Positions 18,525 through 27,978 of a stretch of DNA of 64,000 nucleotides are shown piece by piece; positions within the stretch are counted from its first letter, which is position 1; the number at the start of each line of letters is the position of its first letter. The notes beneath the pieces were generated by a model that saw only the letters and a program-made list of their open reading frames with translations, ran no database searches and was not told the DNA's origin. Source of the stretch: Pelagibacterium nitratireducens (GTDB lineage: Bacteria; Pseudomonadota; Alphaproteobacteria; Rhizobiales; Devosiaceae). The DNA is taken from NCBI RefSeq assembly GCF_037044555.1, contig NZ_CP146275.1, forward strand, positions 662,501 through 726,500, given 5' to 3'. Position numbers and translations under genes: made by a program.

Positions 18525-19562
18525 GTGCAAACCATGAATGTCATCGGGGTCGCGATCGCCGGTCTGGGGGGCGTGGGGCAGGCTACGGCCAATTTGCTCC
18601 TGGCCCGCCGGCAGCGATACCGCGAGGTCCATGGCGTCGAAATCCGCCTTGTCGCGGTCTGCGGATCGCGATCGGGGCTGGCCGATCCGGACGGGCTCGA
18701 GCCGGAGCGCCTGGACAGGCTGGAGCCCGGTCTGACCGGTCCCGATTTCATCGCGGCGAGCGGCGCGGACATTGTCATCGAGGCGGGGCCGAGCGATTTC
18801 CGGACCGGTAGCCCCGGACTTGGGTATCTTGGTTCCTCGCTTGCCGCCGGGCGCGACACCATCGTTGTTTCGAAGGGTGCGCTGGTCCACAGCGGGCCCA
18901 AATTGCGGGCCCTGGCGCGTTCTTCGGGCGCGATGCTCAAACTCAGTGGCGCAGCGGCGGCGGCGCTGCCCACGATCGACCTTTTGGAGCACAGCCTGAA
19001 AGGGAGCGCGGTTCTTGAAATCGAGGGCATCGTGAACGCCACCACCAACTATCTGCTCGATGCGATGATGAACCTCAATCTCGGCCTGGAGGACGCGCTG
19101 GCCCGCGCCCGGGCCGGCGGGTTTGCCGAAGCCGACCCGCGCAATGACATCGAAGGTTGGGACACCGCCAGCAAACTCATCCTCATCGCAAATTTCGGTC
19201 TCGATGCCGACCTGACGATGGACGATCTGGTCGTCGAGGGCATCGGGTCGGTTGGGGCGAGCGATATCGAGACGTGGCGAAAGCAGGGTCTTGTTCCCAA
19301 GCTTGTCGGAAGGCTTACGCGCGCGGACGGCACGATGCGGGCGGGGGTCGGTATCGGGACATATCCGCTGAGCGATCCGCTCGCGCATGTGTCGGGAAAG
19401 AACAAGGCGATCCGGATCACCACCGACGCGATGGGCGAGACGATCGCCATCGGATCGGGAACCGAGCCTCTCGCCACCGCGGCCGCTGCGCTCAAGGATC
19501 TCGAACACATCCTGAGCGCAAGAAGGGCTCGGACCACCGGCACCTGGAGAGGCGCGTCATGA
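18525..19562 (+). CDS. Homoserine dehydrogenase-like oxidoreductase without ACT domain
   Basis: 345 residues. The NAD(P)-binding motif is 'GLGGVG' (13-18). 'EGIVNATTNYLL' and 'EADPRNDIEGWDTASKL' match the catalytic core of homoserine dehydrogenase, with the active-site lysine expected in the last motif. The ACT regulatory domain of normal bacterial enzymes (about 430 residues) is missing. The GTG at 18525 has a 'gggag' site 7 nt upstream; ATG at 18534 is possible. Its stop overlaps the start of a glutamine amidotransferase gene by 4 bp, which is not the usual thr gene setting, so a substrate other than aspartate semialdehyde is possible. Confidence 0.85.
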   Translation: MQTMNVIGVAIAGLGGVGQATANLLLARRQRYREVHGVEIRLVAVCGSRSGLADPDGLEPERLDRLEPGLTGPDFIAASGADIVIEAGPSDFRTGSPGLGYLGSSLAAGRDTIVVSKGALVHSGPKLRALARSSGAMLKLSGAAAAALPTIDLLEHSLKGSAVLEIEGIVNATTNYLLDAMMNLNLGLEDALARARAGGFAEADPRNDIEGWDTASKLILIANFGLDADLTMDDLVVEGIGSVGASDIETWRKQGLVPKLVGRLTRADGTMRAGVGIGTYPLSDPLAHVSGKNKAIRITTDAMGETIAIGSGTEPLATAAAALKDLEHILSARRARTTGTWRGAS

Positions 19563-20263
19563 CACCGAGGACAGTTCAGGCCATTCGCCATATAGGCTTT
19601 GAGGATCTGGGCAGCTTTGCGGACCCTTTGCGGGCGGCCGGCTACGACATCGAATACATCGATGTGGCCGAACGCGATCCGGCAGGGCTCGACCCTCTCG
19701 CGGCCGATCTCCTCGTGGTTCTGGGTGGTCCGATCGGCGTTTACGACCACGATGGCTATCCGGTCGTCACCGACGAGATCGACCTGTTGCGGGCGCGGCT
19801 GGCGGCCGACCTGCCGACGCTGGGTCTGTGTCTGGGCGCGCAGCTGATGGCGGCAGCTCTTGGTGCGCGTGTCTATCGCGGGCCCGTCAAGGAGATCGGC
19901 TGGTCGGCGCTCGATCTGTCGGACGCGGCAGCGACCGGTCCTCTTGCCGTGCTGCACGAGGTGCCCGTGCTTCACTGGCATGGCGACACGTTCGAGCTGC
20001 CCGACGGCGCTACCGTGCTTGCATCGACGCCGCTCTGCGCCAATCAGGCCTTTTCGCGCGGACCGAACGTGCTCGGTCTTCAGTTCCATCCCGAGGTCCA
20101 GGGCGCGCGGTTCGAGCATTGGCTCCTGGGTCATGCAAGCGAGCTGGCCACAGCAGGAATCGACCCGGGCCCGTTGCGCCGGGATGCGCAGCGATATGCC
20201 AGCAACCTGGAACAGGCCGGCGCTGCATTGCTGAGCGACTGGCTGTCGCGCCTGAGGCGTTGA
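19559..20263 (+). CDS. Class I glutamine amidotransferase
   Basis: 234 residues. Cys91 in 'GLCLGAQ', with His177 and Glu179 in 'QFHPEV', forms the catalytic triad that hydrolyses glutamine to ammonia. It resembles stand-alone GMP-synthase-like amidotransferases. The ATG at 19559 overlaps the upstream dehydrogenase stop (ATGA). The partner that takes the ammonia, or a gamma-glutamyl substrate as in PuuD-type relatives, is unknown. Confidence 0.9.
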   Translation: MTPRTVQAIRHIGFEDLGSFADPLRAAGYDIEYIDVAERDPAGLDPLAADLLVVLGGPIGVYDHDGYPVVTDEIDLLRARLAADLPTLGLCLGAQLMAAALGARVYRGPVKEIGWSALDLSDAAATGPLAVLHEVPVLHWHGDTFELPDGATVLASTPLCANQAFSRGPNVLGLQFHPEVQGARFEHWLLGHASELATAGIDPGPLRRDAQRYASNLEQAGAALLSDWLSRLRR

Positions 20264-20306
20264 CCCGACCGGCAATCCCTGGCGCCGCATGGGGTGCCGC
20301 CGCCCG

Positions 20307-21218
20307 TTACCGGGAAGCGGCGAAACGCACCTGGTCGCGGACCGCCCGACGATACTCGGTCGGGCTCATGCGCTGGTGCTTTATGAAAACGCGGGCAAGC
20401 ACCTGGTTGGATGAATATCCCACCTCCTGGGCGATCTCGGTGACCGAGAGATCCGTCGTCTCGAGCAGTTGGCAGGTTTTCTCCATCCGCAATTGGGTCA
20501 GATAGACCCGGGGCGGAACGCCGATGCTCTGTTTGAACATGCGCGCAAAATGGAATGGCGAGAGGCGTGCCTCGGCGGCCAGCTCGTCAAGGCTGATGTC
20601 CTGGGAAAGCCGCGCCCGCATCATTTCCAGACAACGCCTTTCCGCCCACGGGGCGAGGCCGCCCCTTGCCGGAGCGAACGGTGCCCCGCCCAACCGGCTC
20701 AGTTCGGCGAGGATCTCGCAGCCTGCGGCCCGCATCCAAAGACGCGATGGCGCACCTTCGTCTTTGCAGAGCCCCCACAGGTTACGCAGCGCTGACCGGA
20801 TCGGCGACGAGTCGAACACTCGGCCATAGTTAAAGCAGGTGTCGAAGGAGAACCGGCCGTCGGTGGCCTCGTCAAGGACGCCCTGCCAGTGCGCCAAGGG
20901 AAACGTCAGGCTGCGAACCTGATGGCTTTCCTCCATGACCGCCGTGGTGGCAAAGTTCGGCGCAGCCAAATTGAGGAGGCCTTTTCTGCTGGTCACATCA
21001 AAGCGACCTCCTCCCAGATCTGACCTGACACGGCCATTGCCAAGTATGTCCTCATACAGAACGATATCGGGAAGGGCCGGGCGCGACATGTCCCCGGCGG
21101 GCTGGGCCACCTCAAGCATTTCAAGGACTCCGCCTGGGGATTTCAGCGTGCGTACGTAGGATGCATGCAGGCCTTTGCTTTGCAGCTGGGTGAAAGACGA
21201 ATGGGCCGACACGGTCAT
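20307..21218 (-). CDS. AraC family transcriptional regulator (second of a tandem pair)
   Basis: 303 residues. The C-terminal double helix-turn-helix (about 200-295) contains 'LSPFHFARMFKQSIGVPPR' and 'VTEIAQEVGYSSNQVLARVF'. The N-terminal half is a variable sensor domain. It is a paralogue of the gene just upstream, and its ATG overlaps that gene's stop by 4 bp, so both are made from one mRNA. Confidence 0.92.
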   Translation of the reverse strand: MTVSAHSSFTQLQSKGLHASYVRTLKSPGGVLEMLEVAQPAGDMSRPALPDIVLYEDILGNGRVRSDLGGGRFDVTSRKGLLNLAAPNFATTAVMEESHQVRSLTFPLAHWQGVLDEATDGRFSFDTCFNYGRVFDSSPIRSALRNLWGLCKDEGAPSRLWMRAAGCEILAELSRLGGAPFAPARGGLAPWAERRCLEMMRARLSQDISLDELAAEARLSPFHFARMFKQSIGVPPRVYLTQLRMEKTCQLLETTDLSVTEIAQEVGYSSNQVLARVFIKHQRMSPTEYRRAVRDQVRFAASR

Positions 21219-22153
21219 TGTGGCGTCTCCGATGCTGCAATTGCCGTTCCCGGCGCCTGGCGCACCGGATCGCGGACCGCCCGACGGTAATCGGTCGGGC
21301 TCATGCGCTGGTGTTTCATGAAGACGCGGGCGAGCACCTGGTTGGATGAATACCCAACCTCCTGGGCGATCTCGGTGACCGGAAGATCCGTCGTCTCGAG
21401 GAGCTCGCAGGTCTTGTCCACTCTCAGCCGTGTCAGATAGACCCGGGGCGGCACACCCAGGCTCTGTTTGAACATTCGCGCGAAATGAAACGGGGATAGT
21501 CGCGCTTGCGCTGCGAGGTCATCGAGGCTGATGTCCTGGGAAAGCCGGGCGTGCATGAATTCGATGCATCGTTTCTGAGCCCAGGGGGCCAGGCCGCCGC
21601 GCGTCGAAGCGAGTGGCGTTCCGGCCATCTGGCAAAGTTCGGCCAGGATCTCGCAGCCCGCGGCCTGGGCCAGCAGGCGCGAGGGTGCACCTTCCTCGTC
21701 ACAAAGGCGCCAAAGCTGGCGCTGCGCGGACCGGATTTTTGAGGAGGTGAACGTCCCACGGTGGAGGGCGCCGAACTCGAGACGGGATGGCTGGCCCGCA
21801 CCGTCGTCCAGGAGCCGGCTCCAGTGGGCGATTGGAAACGCCATGGAGCGAATCCGGTGGTTGCTGTCGACGCTGATCGAATTGGCGAAGTTTGGCGCGG
21901 CCAGCAAAAAGTCGCCCGCCAGGGTCCTGGTGCTGAACCGCCCCGAGCCCAAATCGGCGTTCAAGCCGAAGCCGCCGATCAGATCATAATGGAGGACAAG
22001 CTCGGGCACGGCGGGGTCCGACATTTCGACCGCAGGCATGGCGGTCTCCATCAGATTGAGGAAGCCGCCGGGAGATTTGATCATGCGTATATAGGGCGCA
22101 AAGGGGCCCTCGCGGAACCACTGGACAAAGGAGGAATAGGCAGGCACGGTCAT
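21215..22153 (-). CDS. AraC family transcriptional regulator (first of a tandem pair)
   Basis: 312 residues, clearly homologous along its length to the AraC gene downstream. The DNA-binding half is nearly the same ('LSPFHFARMFKQSLGVPPR', 'GYSSNQVLARVF'). The sensor half is more diverged but shares 'KSPGG' and 'LLAAPNFA' blocks. The ATG at 22153 aligns with the paralogue's 'MTV' start. It faces a TetR gene across a 211-nt divergent region. Confidence 0.92.
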   Translation of the reverse strand: MTVPAYSSFVQWFREGPFAPYIRMIKSPGGFLNLMETAMPAVEMSDPAVPELVLHYDLIGGFGLNADLGSGRFSTRTLAGDFLLAAPNFANSISVDSNHRIRSMAFPIAHWSRLLDDGAGQPSRLEFGALHRGTFTSSKIRSAQRQLWRLCDEEGAPSRLLAQAAGCEILAELCQMAGTPLASTRGGLAPWAQKRCIEFMHARLSQDISLDDLAAQARLSPFHFARMFKQSLGVPPRVYLTRLRVDKTCELLETTDLPVTEIAQEVGYSSNQVLARVFMKHQRMSPTDYRRAVRDPVRQAPGTAIAASETPQ

Positions 22154-22292
22154 GCTATGTCTCCCATGCGTCTTGCAGGCTTCAGTCTGAGTCCGTCGCC
22201 GGTTGCGCTCCGCGCGGATCGATCGGCGGCCGCGCGGGTCGATACAACCGTTCCGCATCAGGACACTCGACACAGATCTGCAAATACCAGAT

Positions 22293-22342
22293 GAACGTCG
22301 TTTCAACCCCTTTTCATGCACCGGTCGAAACGCTACCGTTCC
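22293..22342. promoter_or_regulatory. Candidate TetR operators in the araC-tetR divergent region
   Basis: Two related inverted repeats are seen: 'gaacg-t-cgtttc' at 22293-22304 and 'gaaacg-ctac-cgttcc' at 22327-22342. Both carry the same GAAACG-type half-site. They sit just upstream of the tetR start at 22365 and could control both divergent transcripts. This is a by-eye prediction. Confidence 0.5.
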
Positions 22343-22364
22343 ATCCATAATGAAGAGATAATGG

Positions 22365-22976
22365 ATGGAGCGCAAGTCTATCGACCAAATCAAGAGACGC
22401 AAGCCGAGCGGGGCGGCGGTCATCCGGCCCGAACTGACCAAGGCGCTGTTCAGGGCGTTGTTCGAGGAGTGGGCACAGTGCGGCTATGGGGCGGTGAGCC
22501 TGGAGCGCGTGGCGGCGCGCGCGGGTGCCGGCAAGGCGGCCATCTATCGGCGGTGGCCCTCAAAACTCGAGTTCGTGTGCGAAGCGATCCAACGCGTCGG
22601 CCTCACTCTGTCCGACTTTGACGATCACGGCTCGCTCGGTGCCGATATCAATGCCTATCTTCGGACAACACGGGCAGCGTTTCGTCATCCGCTGGCCCGC
22701 AAGATCATTCCAGACGTCGTTGCCGAGCGCATGAGAACGCCCGAAATTGCGGTGACGCTGAACAGTCTGGCGGCCGCACGTCGGGCGTTTGGAAGTCGAA
22801 TGCTCGATCGCGCCATTGCCCGCAAGGAGCTGCAACCGGCGCTCGACAGAGAGCTTGCGCTCGATCTTCTCATATCGCCTCTGTACATGCGCATGATCGT
22901 TCATTCGAAAAACACGGCAATGGCCGAGATCGACAGGCAGGCAATCGCAATCGAGGCCGCAATCAAGGCCTGTTGA
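22365..22976 (+). CDS. TetR/AcrR family transcriptional regulator
   Basis: 203 residues. The helix-turn-helix is around 40-65 with 'VAARAGAGKAAIYRRWPSK', followed by a TetR C-terminal domain of the type-11/16 kind. The start ATG at 22365 follows 'gaagag'. It is transcribed away from the two AraC genes; the target is unknown. Confidence 0.9.
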   Translation: MERKSIDQIKRRKPSGAAVIRPELTKALFRALFEEWAQCGYGAVSLERVAARAGAGKAAIYRRWPSKLEFVCEAIQRVGLTLSDFDDHGSLGADINAYLRTTRAAFRHPLARKIIPDVVAERMRTPEIAVTLNSLAAARRAFGSRMLDRAIARKELQPALDRELALDLLISPLYMRMIVHSKNTAMAEIDRQAIAIEAAIKAC

Positions 22977-23181
22977 GCCGGCGGCCCCATCAAGCCAGTG
23001 CGGCCGAGCGGCCCATGGATCCGGCCGGTCTGGAACGAGCGGCCATCGATCTCCGATCTCTGAGCAAATCATCGCAAGAACGGCATCGTCGCCGCAGGGG
23101 CTGCGACGCCCTGTCGGCGCAGTTCGCTAGCCTGTCGGGCGAACGGACGGCACGCGGTGTGGACCAAGGGAAGGATTTGCG

Positions 23182-24645
23182 ATGCCTGGGCACGATGAGC
23201 GGAACTCACGCCTTACGACAACGGCCGGCGCCCCGGTTGCCGACAACCAGGACAGTCTGACGGCCGGCGATCGGGGCCCGGTTCTCATGCAGGACTGGCA
23301 GTTGATCGAAAAACTGGCCCACCAGAACCGCGAGCGGATTCCCGAGCGGGTGGTCCACGCCAAGGGCTGGGGTGCGCATGGCGTTTTCACGGTGACGGGC
23401 GACATTTCGCACCTGACCTGCGCCAGGGTGCTGCAGCCGGGGACACAGACCCCCATGATCGCGCGGTTCTCGACGGTCGCCGGCGAGATGGGAGCGGCCG
23501 ATCATGAGCGCGATGTCCGTGGCTTTGCGCTCAAGTTCTATACGGAAGAGGGGAACTGGGATCTGGTGGGCAACAACACGCCGGTGTTTTTCGTGCGTGA
23601 TCCGCTCAAATTCCCCGACTTCATCCACACCCAGAAGCGCCACCCGCGCACCAATCTGCGCTCGGCGAGGGCAATGTGGGATTTCTGGTCGCTTTCGCCC
23701 GAAAGCCTGCATCAGGTAACGATCCTGTTTTCCGACCGCGGCCTGCCGGCCAGCCCGATGCACATGAATGGCTATGGCAGCCATACCTACAGCCTGTGGA
23801 ACGACACGGGCGATCGGGTCTGGGTCAAATTTCACTTCAAGACCTGTCAGGGCCATCGCCACTACACCAACGCCGAGGCGGAGACGGTCGTGGGGAAAAC
23901 CCGTGAGGGGTATCAGGAAGCGCTGTTCGGCGCGATCGAGGACGGCAACGCTCCGCGATGGATCGTGCAGGTCCAGATCATGACACAAGCGCAGGCGGAC
24001 GCACTGGCCTTCAATCCGTTCGACGTGACAAAGGTCTGGCCCCATGCCGATTTTCCGCCGGTCGAGATCGGCATGCTCGAACTCAACCGCAATCCCGACA
24101 ACTACTTTACCGAGATCGAGCAGCTGGCCTTCAGCCCTTCAAACGTCGTGCGCGGCATCGGCCACTCGCCCGACAGGATGCTCCAGGGCAGGATTTTCGC
24201 CTATGCGGACGCCCATCTCTACAGGCTGGGCACGCATTACGAGGCCCTGCCGGTCAACCGGCCCCGATGCCCCGTGCACCATTATCACAAGGACGGGGCG
24301 ATGCGATTTTTCGAGAACGCGCCCAACTCCGACGCCTATTATGAGCCCAACAGCTTCGGCGGCCCGATCGAGGAGCGCTCGTTCGCCGAGCCGCCGCTCA
24401 GGATCGAAGGGCCGGCCACCCGGTTCGATCATCGGGCGGAGAACGACGATTTCAGCCAGCCCCGCGCGCTGTTTGTGCTGTTCGACGACGGCGAGAAGGT
24501 CAGGCTTTTCGCCAACATCGCCGCGGCGATGAGCGGCGTTCCCGATTTCATCATCGAACGCCAGATCGAGCTTTTCGCGCAGGTTCATCCCGATTTCGGC
24601 GCCGGCGTCTGTGCCGCTCTGGATGCGGTGGATCCCCAATTCTGA
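23182..24645 (+). CDS. katA: Monofunctional heme catalase (clade of small-subunit catalases)
   Basis: 487 residues, the usual small-subunit length. The active-site motif '[18 protein letters not shown]' gives distal His59. The distal Asn is in '[11 protein letters not shown]' (131/132). The proximal heme ligand is Tyr341 in '[14 protein letters not shown]', with Arg337 beside it. It breaks down hydrogen peroxide in the cytoplasm. An 'aagggaagga' ribosome site precedes the ATG. No regulator is adjacent, and two hairpins after the gene may end the transcript. Confidence 0.97.
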   Translation: MPGHDERNSRLTTTAGAPVADNQDSLTAGDRGPVLMQDWQLIEKLAHQNRERIPERVVHAKGWGAHGVFTVTGDISHLTCARVLQPGTQTPMIARFSTVAGEMGAADHERDVRGFALKFYTEEGNWDLVGNNTPVFFVRDPLKFPDFIHTQKRHPRTNLRSARAMWDFWSLSPESLHQVTILFSDRGLPASPMHMNGYGSHTYSLWNDTGDRVWVKFHFKTCQGHRHYTNAEAETVVGKTREGYQEALFGAIEDGNAPRWIVQVQIMTQAQADALAFNPFDVTKVWPHADFPPVEIGMLELNRNPDNYFTEIEQLAFSPSNVVRGIGHSPDRMLQGRIFAYADAHLYRLGTHYEALPVNRPRCPVHHYHKDGAMRFFENAPNSDAYYEPNSFGGPIEERSFAEPPLRIEGPATRFDHRAENDDFSQPRALFVLFDDGEKVRLFANIAAAMSGVPDFIIERQIELFAQVHPDFGAGVCAALDAVDPQF

Positions 24646-24649
24646 CCAC

Positions 24650-24722
24650 GTCCGGCGGGTCCACCCCGCCCGCCGGACCGTGCGCCGACGAGAGCGCAAA
24701 GCCCGCCCCGCGCTCTCGTCGG
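24650..24722. terminator. Two hairpins between convergent catalase and ALDH genes
   Basis: Hairpin 1 has 10-bp arms 'gtccggcggg'/'cccgccggac' (24650-24678). Hairpin 2 has 13-bp arms 'ccgacgagagcgc'/'gcgctctcgtcgg' (24685-24722). Neither is followed by a T-tract. Their place between two convergent genes suggests a bidirectional 3'-end structure. Confidence 0.65.
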
Positions 24723-24751
24723 TCCCCAAGGGGACGGACAGGCTCTGGTGG

Positions 24752-26134
24752 TCAGCTTCTGCGCATCAGGATCATCTTTTCCTGGGTCATGTCGCGCATG
24801 GTGTAGGGAATGCCGCCGGTGCCGTATCCGGATTCCCTGCGACCGGCGAAAGGCATCCAGTCGGTGCGGAAGGCGGTGGGATCGTTGATCATCACCGCGG
24901 AGGCATCGAGACGGTCGGCAGCGCGCAGGGCAACATCGATGTCCTGTGCGAAAACGCTTGCCTGGAAGGCGGTCGGCAATGCGTTGGCCTGACCGATAGC
25001 CGCGTCAAGGTCAGTGTAGCGATAGACCGCGACCATCGGGCCGAACACCTCCAGCACCGACACCCTGGCGTCCGCGGCCGGATCGAGCAGGACCGTGGGC
25101 TCAAGGGTCGTCCCGGAGAGGCGCTTGCCGCCGGCGGCCAGCGTGGCCCCGCCCTCGAGCGCTTCAGCGATCCACCGTTCGACCCGGTCGGCTTCACGCG
25201 GCAGGATGAGCGGGCCGACTTCGGTATCGCCGAGGGCGGGGTCGGCGGTGCGCAGTTTTTCCACGCGGGCGACGAGCCTTTGGGTGAAATCATCGGCAAT
25301 GTCGGCATGGACGAAGATGCGCTGCGTCGACACGCAGACCTGTCCGGCATGGTAGTAGCCGCCTTTGACGATGGGCTCGATCACCCTGCCGAGATCGGCG
25401 CTGCGGTCGACGATGGCGGGTGCGGCGCCGCCATGCTCGAGCGCCGAGCGCGTGCCGGGGGCAAGCTTGGAATGCAGCGACCAGCCGACCCGGGACGAGC
25501 CAATGAAGCTGAGGAAGGCGATGCGGCTGTCGGTGGCCAGACTTTCGGCCAGTGCGTTGTCTTGCGTGATGAAGGTCTGGCACCACGGCTCGGGCAGGCC
25601 CGCCTCGCGGACGAGCGCCACGAAGTCGATGCAGGAGAGCGGGGTCGTGGCGGCCGGCTTGACGATGACCGGGCAGCCCACCGCGATGGCCGGGGCGACC
25701 TGATGAACGATCAGGTTCAGGGGATGGTTGAAGGCGGAAATCGCCGCGACGATGCCGATGGGCTCCCTGGTGGTGAAGGCCCAGCGGTTCTCGGCGGCGG
25801 GCGAGAGTCCCATGGGGATCTCGCGGCCGGCGAAATTGCGCAGCTCGTCGGCAGCGTTGTGGACCCCATCGATGGCGCGGTTGGTCTCGATGATGGCATC
25901 GGGCAGCGGCTTGCCGCCTTCGCGGGCGATCTGCATGGCAAGATGATCGCGCCTGCCTTCCATCAGCGCGGCCAGCTTGCGCAGGATTGCGATGCGCCGG
26001 TGGGGCTTCAGCCAGCCGTCGCGATCGGCAAAGACCCTTCCCGCCGCCTGCAGTTTGCGCTCCAGCGCGGCGGCATCGTCGGTTTCGATTTCGGCGATCG
26101 GCGCGCGATCGAATGCCTGCACGACTGTCAGCAT
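24752..26134 (-). CDS. Aldehyde dehydrogenase family protein
   Basis: 460 residues. Catalytic Cys267 lies in 'HAGQVCVSTQR', the general base Glu233 in 'LEHGGAAP', and the cofactor and oxyanion residues are Asn136 ('AFNHPLN') and Lys159. It oxidises an aldehyde with NAD(P)+. The ATG at 26134 has a 'gggag' site. It follows the ThDP-enzyme gene by 21 nt; this pair recurs in proteobacteria, so the decarboxylase may deliver the aldehyde. The real substrate is unknown. Confidence 0.92.
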   Translation of the reverse strand: MLTVVQAFDRAPIAEIETDDAAALERKLQAAGRVFADRDGWLKPHRRIAILRKLAALMEGRRDHLAMQIAREGGKPLPDAIIETNRAIDGVHNAADELRNFAGREIPMGLSPAAENRWAFTTREPIGIVAAISAFNHPLNLIVHQVAPAIAVGCPVIVKPAATTPLSCIDFVALVREAGLPEPWCQTFITQDNALAESLATDSRIAFLSFIGSSRVGWSLHSKLAPGTRSALEHGGAAPAIVDRSADLGRVIEPIVKGGYYHAGQVCVSTQRIFVHADIADDFTQRLVARVEKLRTADPALGDTEVGPLILPREADRVERWIAEALEGGATLAAGGKRLSGTTLEPTVLLDPAADARVSVLEVFGPMVAVYRYTDLDAAIGQANALPTAFQASVFAQDIDVALRAADRLDASAVMINDPTAFRTDWMPFAGRRESGYGTGGIPYTMRDMTQEKMILMRRS

Positions 26135-26155
26135 TGTTGGTCTCCCTTCGCTCGA

Positions 26156-27811
26156 TTACGCGAGTTGCACATCGGGCCTGCGGTTGCGCAGCTCGTCGAC
26201 GAGAACGCGGGTGTTCTCGGAATAGTCGATCGGCACATCGACCAGGTGGACGCCGCCGCCGGCAAAGGCGGCCTCGAGCGTGGGCACGAGATCCTCGACC
26301 GCGCTGACGCGGGAACCCTTTGCACCATAGGCCTGGGCGTAGCGCACGAAATCGGGATTGCCGAAGCTCATGCCGAAATCGGGAAAGCCGTCGACCGCCT
26401 GCTTCCAGCGGATCATGCCATAGGCCTTGTCGTTGAGGATGACCACCACAAGGTTCAGCCCGAGCCGCACCGCCGTTTCCATCTCCTGGGAGTTCATCAT
26501 GAAACCGCCATCGCCGCACACTGCCATGACGCGTCGGTCGGGATAGAGCATTGCCGCCATCATCGCCGAGGGCAGGCCGGCGCCCATCGTGGCGAGCGCA
26601 TTGTCGAGCAGCAGTGTGTTGGCGACATGGGTGCGGTAATTGCGGGCGAACCAGATCTTGTACATGCCGTTGTCGAGGCAGACGATGCCGTCTTCCGGCA
26701 TCACCTGTCGGACATCGTGGACGATGCGCTGCGGCGTGGGCGGGAAGCGCTCTTCGGTGGTGCGGTCGTTGATGCGGGCGAGGATACGCTGACGCAGTTC
26801 GAGCATCCCCTCGTCGGGCGAGAGTTTTCCCTCGAGCCGCTCGGCAAGTCCTTCGATCGTGGCCCCGATATCGCCGATCACCTCGAAATCGGGATGGTAG
26901 ACCTGTTCGACCGTGGCGGACTGGTAGCCGACATGGATGACCTTCGGTCCGCCCGCGCTTTTCATGAGGAAGGGCGGCTTTTCGATGGTGTCGTGACCTA
27001 TCGCGATGATCAGGTCGGCACGATCGACAGCCTCGTGCACATAGTCGCCTTCCGAAAGCGCCGCAGTGCCCATGTAGAGGTTCGAGCCGCCGGTGACCGC
27101 GCCCTTGCCCATCTGGGTGTTGAAGAAAGGCAGCCTCGTGCGTCTCACGCATGCCGAAAGCGCTTCGACCAGCGCGGGCCGGTTGCCCACCGCGCCGATC
27201 ATCACGAGCGGGCGCTTGGCGGAAAGGATCATTTCGGCCGCGCTCTCGAGTGCGGCGGCGCTGGCTACAGGGCGGTCAACCGTGTGGCGCGCCATGACCG
27301 AGATGTTTGCGACCTCGGCGCCCGCAACATCCTCGGGCAGTTCGAGATGCACCGGTCCCGGCCGCTCCTCCATGGCGACGCGAAAGGCGTCGCGCACCGT
27401 CGAGGGTATGGCGGCGGCACTGACGATCTGGCGCGTCATCTTGGTCAGCGGTTTCATCGAAGCGACGATATCGACGATCTGAAAGCGGGCCTGCTTTGCG
27501 CTCATCACCGGCTTCTGACCGGTGATGAGGATCATCGGCATGGCACCGAGATGGGCGTAGGCGGCGCCGGTCGAGAAATTGAGCGCCCCCGGGCCGAGCG
27601 TGGCGAGGCAGACGCCGGGCTTGCCGGTGAGCCGACCATGGGTCGCCGCCATGAAAGCGGCGGCCTGCTCATGGCGGGTCAGAACCAGCTCGATGCCGGA
27701 GGTCCGCAACGACTCCAACAGGTCGAGATTTTCTTCGCCGGGCACGCCGAAAATGCGTTCAACGCCTTCGTTTTCGAGCGCTGCGACAAGAAGGTCCGAT
27801 CCTTTGGGCAT
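26156..27811 (-). CDS. ThDP-dependent enzyme, acetolactate synthase large-subunit type
   Basis: 551 residues with the three-domain decarboxylase/synthase fold. 'FGVPGEEN' carries the cofactor-activating Glu (26/27), and 'GDGGFMMN...LNDKAYG' is the Mg-ThDP motif. A FAD-style middle domain lies between them. No small regulatory subunit gene follows, so a catabolic role in the IlvB/AlsS group is more likely than branched-chain synthesis. The ATG at 27811 follows 'aaagga'; a longer open frame upstream lacks a site. It is in an operon with the aldehyde dehydrogenase. Confidence 0.9.
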   Translation of the reverse strand: MPKGSDLLVAALENEGVERIFGVPGEENLDLLESLRTSGIELVLTRHEQAAAFMAATHGRLTGKPGVCLATLGPGALNFSTGAAYAHLGAMPMILITGQKPVMSAKQARFQIVDIVASMKPLTKMTRQIVSAAAIPSTVRDAFRVAMEERPGPVHLELPEDVAGAEVANISVMARHTVDRPVASAAALESAAEMILSAKRPLVMIGAVGNRPALVEALSACVRRTRLPFFNTQMGKGAVTGGSNLYMGTAALSEGDYVHEAVDRADLIIAIGHDTIEKPPFLMKSAGGPKVIHVGYQSATVEQVYHPDFEVIGDIGATIEGLAERLEGKLSPDEGMLELRQRILARINDRTTEERFPPTPQRIVHDVRQVMPEDGIVCLDNGMYKIWFARNYRTHVANTLLLDNALATMGAGLPSAMMAAMLYPDRRVMAVCGDGGFMMNSQEMETAVRLGLNLVVVILNDKAYGMIRWKQAVDGFPDFGMSFGNPDFVRYAQAYGAKGSRVSAVEDLVPTLEAAFAGGGVHLVDVPIDYSENTRVLVDELRNRRPDVQLA

Positions 27812-27870
27812 TTTTGGGTCCTTTATGTTGGCCGTTTGGAGGGAACGCACGGCAAAAACGGGTAGCCAAA

Positions 27871-27978
27871 GCGGTTTAGAGCCAAGGGTTTGATTGACTC
27901 AAATCCCTGGCTCTAAACCCTTGTCTTGTCGCGTGTCGGAACCGCAAAACCCTTCTCACTCTTGCTGGACACGCTCTA
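27871..27978 (-). repeat. Dispersed palindromic repeat, copy A (intact)
   Basis: On the minus strand it begins with 'tagagcgtgtccagca', runs through 'gttttgcggttccgacacgc' and ends in a long hairpin, with arms of about 21 bp ('ggtttagagccaggga...' against its complement) around 'gtcaa'. The first three bases are the TAG stop codon of the GNAT gene. A second copy (B) lies at 48144-48261 and was split by the IS110 element. Short fragments lie at 28558 and 49808. Confidence 0.85.

Noticed and set aside
24611..27865. A 1084-codon open frame on the + strand, antisense to the aldehyde dehydrogenase and ThDP enzyme genes
   Set aside because: Both antisense genes have intact catalytic motifs and ribosome sites, while the + strand translation is rich in Gly, Arg, Asp and His without family motifs. 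Long mirror frames are expected where third positions are nearly all G or C.
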